From contig NZ_FONZ01000004.1 in NCBI RefSeq assembly GCF_900113055.1, positions 62,001-126,000 of the forward strand: DNA of 64,000 nucleotides. Reading direction: 5' to 3'. Each line of letters begins with the position of its first letter. Within the stretch, counting starts at the first letter, position 1. The notes beneath the pieces are model-generated. The model had not been told where the DNA came from. It did not search any database and worked only from the letters and a program-made list of their open reading frames with translations. The translations under genes and the position numbers were made by a program. The DNA is from Flavimobilis marinus (GTDB lineage Bacteria; Actinomycetota; Actinomycetes; Actinomycetales; Cellulomonadaceae). Positions 16,535 to 23,609 of the stretch are shown piece by piece.

Positions 16535-17797
16535 GTGAGCCGGGTCGTCGTCGCGACGCGGCTGTTCGCCCCCGAGCCGGCAGCCGCGTCGTTCCGCCTC
16601 GCCGCGCTCGTCGACGCGCTCGTGGCGCAGGGCGACGACGTCACCGTGCTCACGACCCGGCCGCGGCCGGGCAGCGAGGCGGGGGCGGCGACGCCCGCGG
16701 ATCCACCCGTGGCAGGCGGCGCGCGGGTCCGGCGCTGGCCCGTGCTGCGCGACGCGAGCGGGTACGTGCGCGGGTACCTGCCCTACCTCAGCTTCGACTT
16801 CCCGCTCGCGCTGCGGCTGCTGGTGACCCGCCGGCCGGACGTGGTCGTCGTCGAGCCGCCGCCTACCACGGGCATGGTCGTCCGCGCGGTGTGCGCGCTG
16901 CGCCGCGCGCCGTACGTCTACTACGCGGCCGACGTGTGGTCGGACGCGGTGGTCAGCGACGGCGGGTCGGCCCTCGTGCGCGGGGTGCTCGGGTGGCTCG
17001 AGTCGGGTGCGCTGCGCGGGGCCCGGGGCGTGCTGGCCGTGCTGCCGGCGGTCGCCGACCGCGTCCGCGCGCTCGCCGGACGGCCGGTCGACCTCGAGGT
17101 CGTGCCGCACGGGATCGACACGGCGGTGTTCACGCGCCAGCCGGTAGACACCGACACGGACGCTGACCGGCCCGACGAGGCGCCGCCCCGGTACCTCGTT
17201 TACACGGGCACGACGTCCTCCTGGCACGGCGCCGACGTGTTCGTCCGTGCCCTGGCCGCCGTGCGCGCGCACGTGGACGTCGACCTCGTGCTGCTCGGGC
17301 ACGGCAGCCAGTGGGAGGAGATCGGCGCGCTCGCGGACGAGCTCGTACCCGGGCACGTGCACCGCCGGCCCATGGTCCCGCCCGCGGAGGCCGCGCGCTG
17401 GCTCCGGCACGCGGAGGCCGCCGTCGTGAGCCTGAAGCCGGGCCAGAACTACGACATGGCGTTCCCGACCAAGCTGCTCGCCGCCGTGGCGTGCGGCACG
17501 CCGGTGGTGTTCAGCGGCGTCGGGCCCGCACGCGACCTCATGGCCGCCCACGATCTCGGTCGCGCGGTCGCGTTCGACGCCGACGACGTCGCGGCGGCCC
17601 TGGTCGACCTGCTCGCCTCGGCGGAGGTCACCGATCCGACGACGCGCGCGACACGCCGCGACGCGCTCGCGGAGTGGGCGGCCGAGCACGTCTCGCTCCA
17701 GGGATCGGGAGCCCAGGCCGCACGCGCCGTGCGACGATGGGCGCTCCAGCGGCCCGGCGGGCCGACGGCCCAGGACAGCGAGGACCAGACCGCGTGA
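16535..17797 (+). CDS. GT4-family glycosyltransferase (WbuB-like)
   Basis: A 420-residue GT-B enzyme. The N-terminal acceptor domain begins VVVATRLFAPEPAAASFRLAALVDAL, with YYAADVWSD in the middle; the C-terminal donor domain shows YTGTTSSWHGADVF, VLLGHGSQ and the donor-site segment LKPGQNYDMAFPTKLLAAVACGTPVVFSGVGPA. These resemble WbuB-type transferases. The GTG is 10 nt after the wbpB stop and the stop overlaps the ABC transporter start (GTGA). Acceptor and donor sugars are not predictable. Confidence 0.9.
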   Translation: MSRVVVATRLFAPEPAAASFRLAALVDALVAQGDDVTVLTTRPRPGSEAGAATPADPPVAGGARVRRWPVLRDASGYVRGYLPYLSFDFPLALRLLVTRRPDVVVVEPPPTTGMVVRAVCALRRAPYVYYAADVWSDAVVSDGGSALVRGVLGWLESGALRGARGVLAVLPAVADRVRALAGRPVDLEVVPHGIDTAVFTRQPVDTDTDADRPDEAPPRYLVYTGTTSSWHGADVFVRALAAVRAHVDVDLVLLGHGSQWEEIGALADELVPGHVHRRPMVPPAEAARWLRHAEAAVVSLKPGQNYDMAFPTKLLAAVACGTPVVFSGVGPARDLMAAHDLGRAVAFDADDVAAALVDLLASAEVTDPTTRATRRDALAEWAAEHVSLQGSGAQAARAVRRWALQRPGGPTAQDSEDQTA

Positions 17798-19596
17798 AGC
17801 TCATCTGGCGCACGATGGCGAACCTGCTCCCGCTGCTGCCGGGGCGGGCGCGGCGCTTCCTGAGCATCTACATGCTGGCGAGCTCGGCCCTCGCGCTGCT
17901 CGACATCGCCGCACTCGGCCTGCTCGCGCTCACCCTCGCGCCGATGGTCGCGGGCAACCCGGTCTCGCTCCCCGTGATCGGCCCGGTCGGGGAGGACTCC
18001 TACGTCTGGATCGTCGTCGCGGTCTCGACGCTGATCGTGGTCAAGGGGCTGCTCGCGGTGGCGCTGCACTGGGTGGTCACGCGGCGCTTCGCCGCGTACG
18101 AGCTCGAGATCGGCAACCGGCTGTTCGACGCCTACATCCGCGCGCCCTGGACGGACCGGCTCAGCCGGAACACGTCGCAGCTCGTGCGGCTCGCCGACGT
18201 CGGCATCGCGAACGCGACGGCAGGCTTCCTGCTTCCCGTCGCTGGCCTGCCCTCGCTGGGCGCCACGTTCCTCAGCGTGCTGGTGGTGCTCGTCATCGCC
18301 CAGCCGGTCACCGCCGCGCTCACGCTCGGGTACCTCGGTCTGATCGGCGCCCTGATGTACTTCTGGGTCTCGCGCAAGTCGATCGTCGCGGGCCGCGTGA
18401 ACCGCGACTACTCCTTCAAGGTCGCGCGGCTCATGACGGAGATGGTCGGGGCGCTCAAGGAGATCACGCTGCGCGACAAGGCGGGCGAGGTCGCCGCCGT
18501 CGTGCAGGAGAACCGCCGCAGCACCACCCGGGCCCGGGCCAACCTGTCCTTCCTCGCGGCGGTCCCGCGGTACGTGATCGAGTCGGCGATCGTCGGGGGC
18601 TTCGTGCTCGTGGGCGGCGTCGCCTACGCCACCGGAGGGGCGGGGCCGGCGTTCAGCGCCGTCGCCCTGTTCGCCGTCGCGGGCTTCCGCATGGTCCCCG
18701 CGATCACGAGCTTCCAGTCGGTGATCGCCACGACGTCCGCCAACATCCCCAACGTCGAGGCCGTGATCACGGACATCCACGCGGCCGCGGGCTACCTCGC
18801 GCACGCCGAGACCGTGGGCCGCGAGCCGCTCGACGGCGAACCGCGCAACCTGACCCTGCGCGGCGTCGCGTTCACGTACCCGAGCGGCGGCGAGCCCGCC
18901 GTGCGGGACATCGACCTGGACCTGCCGTTCGGGACGACGCTCGCGCTGGTCGGGGTCTCGGGCGCGGGCAAGTCGACGCTCGTGGACATCCTGCTCGGCC
19001 TGCTCGTGCCCAGCGAGGGCACGATCGACATCGACGGCAAGCCGCTCGCCGACGTGCTCGCCGCCTGGCGTCGCCGGGTGGGCTACGTGCCGCAGGACGT
19101 CTCGCTGTTCGACGCGAGCGTCGCCCAGAACGTCGCCCTGACGTGGGGCGACGACATCGACCGGGACAAGGTCCGGGACTGCCTCGCCCGCGCCCAGCTG
19201 CTCGACGTCGTGGAGAACCGGGCCGGTGGGCTCGACGCCCGCATCGGCGACCGCGGCATGGCGCTGTCCGGCGGTCAGCGGCAGCGGCTCGGGATCGCTC
19301 GCGCGCTCTACTCGGACCCCCTCGTCCTCGTGCTCGACGAGGCGACCAGCGCGCTCGACACGCAGACGGAGGCCAGCGTCGCCGGGGCGATCGCGCAGCT
19401 GCGCGGCGAGGTCACGGTGATCTCGGTCGCGCACCGCCTGTCCACCATCCGCGCGAGCGACCAGGTGTGCTTCATGGCCGACGGGACGATCGCCGCTCGC
19501 GGGACGTTCGACGAGCTGGTCGCGGCCGTGCCGGACTTCGCGACGCAGGCCAGCCTGGCCGGCCTCGTCGCACGCGACACGGAGGAGGAACGATGA
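17794..19596 (+). CDS. ABC transporter, fused membrane and ATPase domains (lipid-linked glycan flippase-like)
   Basis: A 600-residue half-transporter of the MsbA/PglK type. Six helices fill residues 20-330; the ATPase carries Walker A GVSGAGKST (about 387-395), the Q-loop YVPQDVSLF, signature LSGGQRQRLGIARAL (about 490) and Walker B LVLVLDEATSALD with VAHRLSTI. No separate O-antigen polymerase, Wzx or Wzm/Wzt genes occur in this operon, so this homodimeric exporter may flip the finished lipid-linked glycan. It overlaps both neighbours by 4 nt. Export of another lipid remains possible. Confidence 0.88.
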   Translation: MKLIWRTMANLLPLLPGRARRFLSIYMLASSALALLDIAALGLLALTLAPMVAGNPVSLPVIGPVGEDSYVWIVVAVSTLIVVKGLLAVALHWVVTRRFAAYELEIGNRLFDAYIRAPWTDRLSRNTSQLVRLADVGIANATAGFLLPVAGLPSLGATFLSVLVVLVIAQPVTAALTLGYLGLIGALMYFWVSRKSIVAGRVNRDYSFKVARLMTEMVGALKEITLRDKAGEVAAVVQENRRSTTRARANLSFLAAVPRYVIESAIVGGFVLVGGVAYATGGAGPAFSAVALFAVAGFRMVPAITSFQSVIATTSANIPNVEAVITDIHAAAGYLAHAETVGREPLDGEPRNLTLRGVAFTYPSGGEPAVRDIDLDLPFGTTLALVGVSGAGKSTLVDILLGLLVPSEGTIDIDGKPLADVLAAWRRRVGYVPQDVSLFDASVAQNVALTWGDDIDRDKVRDCLARAQLLDVVENRAGGLDARIGDRGMALSGGQRQRLGIARALYSDPLVLVLDEATSALDTQTEASVAGAIAQLRGEVTVISVAHRLSTIRASDQVCFMADGTIAARGTFDELVAAVPDFATQASLAGLVARDTEEER

Positions 19597-20723
19597 CGGA
19601 CAGCACGACGACGAGCGTGACGACCAGCGACCGCTCCCGCCGCGACGTGCTCCTCGACGTCGTGATCGCGGTGCACTCGCCCACGCGCCGGGTCGATCGC
19701 GCCGTCGCGTCGGTGCTCGCGTGCCCGCAAGCTCGTGCGATCGTCGTGTGCCACGGCGTCGGGATCGCGACCATCGCGGACCAGCTGCGGGCGGGCGACG
19801 TCGACCCGCACGACCCCCGCGTCCGCCTGCTCGGCTTCCAGGACGGCCAGCGCAGCCCGACCGGACCGTTCACCTACGGGCTCGAGGCCGCGACGTCGCG
19901 CTGGGTCGCGCTGCTGGGGTCGGACGACACCTTCGCCCGCCGCGCGCTCGACCGGATGCTCACGGTCGGGGAGACCCGGGGCAGCGACGCCGTCGTCGCC
20001 CCGCTGCGCCAGGGCGGGCGCCGGCTGAAGAACCCGCTCGTGCGACCCACGACCTCCTGGCGCACCCGCCCGCTCGACCCCGTCCGCGACCGGCTCGCCT
20101 CGCGGAGCGCGCCGCTCGGGATCCTGCGCCGGACGACCGTCGAGCGGCTCGGTCTGCGCCTGACCGAGGGCCTGCGCACGGGCGAGGACCTCGCGTTCAG
20201 CGCCCGACTGTGGTTCTCGGGCGCCCGGATCGACCACGTGCCGAGCGACCCGCCGTACGACATCGGCACGGACGCCCCCGACCGGGTGACGTCGGCCGAG
20301 CGCGCGCTTGCGGACGAGCTCGGCGGCGTCCGGGGGCTGGCTGCCCAGCCGTGGGTGGCCGACCTGCCCGCGCCCGCGCGCCGCGCGCTTGCCGTGACGA
20401 TGCTGCGCGTGCACGTCCTCGGTGCGCTCGCCCGCCGCGTGGACGGCGCGCGCTGGGCCGATGACGAGCCCGCGCTGCTGGGGGACGTCGCGCGTGCGTG
20501 GGTCGCGCTCGCACCCGGTGCCCCCGCCCCGCTCTCCCGTGCCGATCGGGACGCGCTCGACGTCGTCCTCGCTGCGCCTGCGCCGACGGCTGCGGACCTG
20601 GTCGCGGCCGCCCGTCGGCGGGCCGCTGCCGGTCGGCTCGCGACGGTGCTGCCACGTTCGCTCGCGCGCGTGCTCGACCGCGAGGGCACGCTGCGGCGCT
20701 ACGTCCGGTACCGACTGCCGTGA
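19593..20723 (+). CDS. GT2-family glycosyltransferase
   Basis: A 376-residue GT-A-like enzyme. The N-terminal fold starts DVVIAVHSPTRRVDRAVASVLAC, the metal-binding equivalent is LLGSDDTF, and a conserved SAPLGILRRTTVERLGLRL...GEDLAFSARLWF segment follows, ending in a long helical C-terminal region. It is clearly paralogous to the GT2 at 39543-40793 over most of its length (GSDD, SAPLG.(L/V).RR.T, GED.AFS.RLW). GAGGAGGAACG precedes the ATG, which overlaps the ABC gene stop. Confidence 0.87.
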   Translation: MTDSTTTSVTTSDRSRRDVLLDVVIAVHSPTRRVDRAVASVLACPQARAIVVCHGVGIATIADQLRAGDVDPHDPRVRLLGFQDGQRSPTGPFTYGLEAATSRWVALLGSDDTFARRALDRMLTVGETRGSDAVVAPLRQGGRRLKNPLVRPTTSWRTRPLDPVRDRLASRSAPLGILRRTTVERLGLRLTEGLRTGEDLAFSARLWFSGARIDHVPSDPPYDIGTDAPDRVTSAERALADELGGVRGLAAQPWVADLPAPARRALAVTMLRVHVLGALARRVDGARWADDEPALLGDVARAWVALAPGAPAPLSRADRDALDVVLAAPAPTAADLVAAARRRAAAGRLATVLPRSLARVLDREGTLRRYVRYRLP

Positions 20724-21982
20724 GCGGCGTCGTCGCCGGCCTGCGGCAGGGCTTGCTGCGGACGGTCGCCGGGGTCCGGCGGGCCGTGCCCGCACCCGTG
20801 AACCGCGCGCTCGACGCGCTCGTCCGTGCGCTGCCCGAGCCGCTCGTGCTCGCCCTGAACCCGGGCCAGCTTCGGTACTCCAGGGCAGACATCCCCGTGC
20901 CGCCGCCCGCGCCCTCCACGCCCATGCGGCTGTACGTCGCGCCTGCCAACTTTGCCGGGCAGGGGTTCCGGTGGGCGCGAGCCGCTGAGCGGCTGCCCGG
21001 CGTGGGCGCCGTGAGCATGGCGTTCCAGCGCCCCGAGGACTTCCGCTTCCCCGTGGACGACGCCGTCCCCGTCGCCGTGTACGCGACCTCGCCCTCCTGG
21101 CAGCGTCGGCAGCGGGCGTACGTCGATGGTTTCAGCCATGTGGTGATCGAGGCAGGGCGCCCGCTGTTCGGATCGCGCTCGGACGCCTTCGACGAGGCCC
21201 TCGCGCTGCGTGCGCGCGGGACTCGTGTCGCACTGCTCTTCCACGGGAGCGACATCCGGCTGCCGAGCCGGCACGTCGACGCGACGCCGTGGTCGCCGTT
21301 CGCGGACTGGGACCTCGCGCCGCGGCTCGAGGAAGGGGCGACCCGGAACGCGGCCGGCGTCGCCCGGGTACGGGCGCAGGCGCCGGAGGTCCCCGTCCTC
21401 GCCTCGACGCCCGACCTCCTGCTCGACGTGCCCGACGCGACCTGGCTGCCCGTCGTCGTCGTCCCTGAGGCGTGGCGGAGCGACGTGCCGCCGCTCGCGC
21501 GGGCTGTCCCCGTCGTCGTGCACGCGCCGAGCAACCCCGTGGTCAAGGGCTCGGACCTGATAGCCCCCGCGCTCGAGCGGCTGCACGCCGAGGGGGTGGT
21601 CGAGTACCGCCGGATCGCGGGCGTGCCGGCCGCCCAGATGCCCGCGCTCTACCGCGACGCGGACGTCGTCCTCGACCAGTTCCGGATCGGCAACTATGGC
21701 GTGGCTGCGTGCGAGGCCATGGCCGCGGGGCGGCTCGTCGTGTCGCACGTGACGGCGCAGGTGCGCGACCACGTCCGAGCTTCGAGCGGCAAGGACCTGC
21801 CCGTGGTGGAGGCGACGCCCGACACGATCGAGGCGGTGCTGCGCGACGTCGTGGCGCAGCGCGACCACTACGTGGGCGTCGCCCAGCAGGGCCCGGGATT
21901 CGTCGCGGACCTGCACGACGGCGCGACGTCCGCGCGCGTGCTCGCCCCGTTCCTCGGCGTCGAGCCGCACCTGGCAGGATGA
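20720..21982 (+). CDS. glycosyltransferase, GT-B fold
   Basis: A 420-residue protein. After about 70 residues of basic/helical leader the GT-B pattern appears: RLYVAPANFAGQGFRWARAAE, LFHGSDIRLPSRH in the middle, and a C-terminal donor half with VVHAPSNPVVKGSD, YRRIAGVPAAQMPALYRDADVVLDQFRIGNYGVAACEAMAAGRLVV. The E in CEAMAAG matches the GT4 donor-site glutamate. GTG is chosen because it overlaps the preceding stop (GTGA). The acceptor and sugar are unknown. Confidence 0.85.
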   Translation: MSGVVAGLRQGLLRTVAGVRRAVPAPVNRALDALVRALPEPLVLALNPGQLRYSRADIPVPPPAPSTPMRLYVAPANFAGQGFRWARAAERLPGVGAVSMAFQRPEDFRFPVDDAVPVAVYATSPSWQRRQRAYVDGFSHVVIEAGRPLFGSRSDAFDEALALRARGTRVALLFHGSDIRLPSRHVDATPWSPFADWDLAPRLEEGATRNAAGVARVRAQAPEVPVLASTPDLLLDVPDATWLPVVVVPEAWRSDVPPLARAVPVVVHAPSNPVVKGSDLIAPALERLHAEGVVEYRRIAGVPAAQMPALYRDADVVLDQFRIGNYGVAACEAMAAGRLVVSHVTAQVRDHVRASSGKDLPVVEATPDTIEAVLRDVVAQRDHYVGVAQQGPGFVADLHDGATSARVLAPFLGVEPHLAG

Positions 21983-21986
21983 ACCC

Positions 21987-23111
21987 GTGGCTCCCCGACT
22001 GCTGATCCTGTCCTTCTCGTCGATCGCCGGCGACGCCCGCGTGCTCAAGCAGGTGCGCCTGTTCGCGGAGCGCTACGAGGTGACCACGTGCGGGTTCGGG
22101 CCCGCGCCCGAGGGCGTCGTCGAGCACCTCGAGCTTGCTCCGGAGAGTGCAGGCCTGATGCCCGACGGCCGCACCGTCACGCTGCGGCAGTACCGGCGGG
22201 CGTACGGATCGATCCCCGCGGTCGCCGCTGCGCGGGTCGCGCTGGCCGGGCGCCGCTTCGACGTCGTGCTGGCCAACGACGTCGAGGCCGTCGGTGTGGC
22301 CCTCGAGGTGGGCGCACCCGTGCACGCCGACCTGCACGAGTACTCCCCGCGCCTGCACGAGGAGAACCGCCTCTGGATGCTCCTGATCGCGCCGTTCTTC
22401 CGGTGGATGTGCCGGAAGCACGTGTCTCGTGCCGTGTCGGTGACGACGGTCGGGGAGGGGTTGGCGCGGGAGTACGCGCGCGAGTTCGGGTTCCAGGCCG
22501 GGGTCGTGACGAACGCGACGCCCTACGCCGACCTCGAGCCGGGCGATGTCGGGCGACCGCTGCGGCTCGTGCACTCGGGCGCGGGGCTGCGCAACCGTGA
22601 CCTCATGCTCATGCTCGACGCGGTCGACCGGTGCGCGGCCGACGTCACCCTCGACCTGCTGATCACACCGAACCACCCGGCGTACATCGACGAGCTCCGC
22701 GAGCGTGCGGCGCAGATCCCCGGCGTGCGAGTCCTCGACCCCGTCCCGTACGCGGAGCTCATCGCGACGCTCAACGGCTACGACGTCGGCGTCTTCGTCC
22801 TGCCTCCGTCGACCTTCAGCTACGCGAACGCCCTGCCCAACAAGCTGTTCGACTACGTGCAGGCGCGGCTCGGGATCGTCGTCGGCCCGTCGTGGGAGAC
22901 GGCCGGCTACGTCGAGCGCTACGGTCTCGGGCTCGTGACGCAGGACTTCACGTCCCAGGGGCTGGCGCGCACGCTCGACGAGCTCACGCCCGAGCGGGTC
23001 GCGCGGTGGAAGGCGGCGTCGCACGCGGCTGCTGAGGAGCTGTCCGCCGGTGAGCAGGTGCTCGGGTGGGCGCGGGCCGTGGACGCCCTGGTTGGCGGTT
23101 CCGCCCGCTAG
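21987..23111 (+). CDS. glycosyltransferase, GT4-like
   Basis: A 374-residue GT-B protein and the last gene of the operon. It begins LLILSFSSIAGDARVLKQVRLFAERYEVTTCGFG, a typical GT4 acceptor half, and the donor half includes LVHSGAGLRNRDLMLML, VRVLDPVPYAELIATLNGYDVGVFVLPPSTFSYANALPNKLFDYVQARLGIVVGPS. The GTG is 4 nt after the previous stop, and CAGGAT ending 6 nt before it could be a weak internal leaderless promoter. Dense inverted repeats follow directly after the stop. Confidence 0.86.
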   Translation: MAPRLLILSFSSIAGDARVLKQVRLFAERYEVTTCGFGPAPEGVVEHLELAPESAGLMPDGRTVTLRQYRRAYGSIPAVAAARVALAGRRFDVVLANDVEAVGVALEVGAPVHADLHEYSPRLHEENRLWMLLIAPFFRWMCRKHVSRAVSVTTVGEGLAREYAREFGFQAGVVTNATPYADLEPGDVGRPLRLVHSGAGLRNRDLMLMLDAVDRCAADVTLDLLITPNHPAYIDELRERAAQIPGVRVLDPVPYAELIATLNGYDVGVFVLPPSTFSYANALPNKLFDYVQARLGIVVGPSWETAGYVERYGLGLVTQDFTSQGLARTLDELTPERVARWKAASHAAAEELSAGEQVLGWARAVDALVGGSAR

Positions 23112-23142
23112 GCGGGTCGGCGGGCTCCGCCCGCCAGGCGGG
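23101..23142 (+). terminator. nested GC-rich hairpins at the operon end
   Basis: GGCGGGC-TCC-GCCCGCC (23119-23135) is a perfect 7-bp hairpin. Overlapping alternatives are CCCGC-TAG-GCGGG (23104-23116) and CCCGCC-A-GGCGGG (23130-23142). The first overlaps the last codons of the glycosyltransferase gene. No U-tract follows, as is common in high-GC actinomycetes. Confidence 0.55.
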
Positions 23143-23374
23143 CCGCTGGACTGTGCCCGGTGTCCGATGCTCCCGGTGGTCCGGGCCTGCGCGAGCCGCG
23201 ACTCCCAGGGTGCGGCGTGAGCGGGCCTACCCAGGGCCCGTGGACAGGTCCGGCCAGGCCGTTCGCCGCTCAAGCCGGGGGGAGGGCGTGCCGATGGCTC
23301 GGTGAGGGGACGGCCGTCGATCGCCGGACAGGAGCCGCCCCCGACGCCCTCCGCATGACGAGAGGAGTCCGACG
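23143..23374. other. non-coding stretch upstream of the microprotein candidate
   Basis: About 230 nt after the hairpins with no convincing codon pattern or long hairpin. GATGCT near 23164-23169 is the only TANNNT-like -10 resemblance I see, and it is weak. It may be the leader of the small ORF at 23375. Confidence 0.4.
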
Positions 23375-23431
23375 ATGAGCTTCATGGCGCTGCTGATGAT
23401 CCTGCTCGCCTTCTTCGGCATCTCGCTCTGA
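23375..23431 (+). CDS. 18-residue hydrophobic microprotein candidate
   Basis: ATG opens the 18-codon frame MSFMALLMILLAFFGISL ending TGA at 23429-23431. GAGAGGAG starts 15 nt upstream and ends 7 nt before the ATG, one of the best ribosome sites in the window. Nearly every residue is hydrophobic, enough for one short transmembrane helix without charged flanks. It stands alone between a glycan operon and an HNH gene. A membrane micropeptide, a leader peptide or chance are all possible; I know no matching family. Confidence 0.45.
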   Translation: MSFMALLMILLAFFGISL

Positions 23432-23574
23432 CGACGGGCTGAGCGGGCCTGCGCTGGTCTGGGTCGACCTGAGCCGACGTGAGCTCGGACGGGCGACTCG
23501 GTGTGTGGGGCTTGGGGCTTGGTGCTTCGTGCGGTAGTGCCTGATGCGTGGGGCTTTGTCCTGTGTGAGGACGG

Positions 23575-23603
23575 CTAGGCGTGTCAGGGGTCACGCCTAG
23601 CGT
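23575..23603 (+). promoter_or_regulatory. promoter and inverted-repeat operator of the HNH gene
   Basis: CTAGGCGTG (23575-23583), an 8-nt loop and CACGCCTAG (23592-23600) form a perfect 9-bp dyad. Its right arm supplies the TAG of the -10 TAGCGT (23598-23603), which is 6 nt before the ATG at 23610. The left arm sits where the -35 should be, so a bound dimer would block the promoter. Confidence 0.5.
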
Positions 23604-23609
23604 GAACTC

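Noticed and set aside
23160-23378. A 72-codon open frame before the microprotein
   Set aside because: No ribosome site, Arg/Gly/Pro-rich composition and overlap with hairpins; the 18-codon ORF has far better initiation signals.
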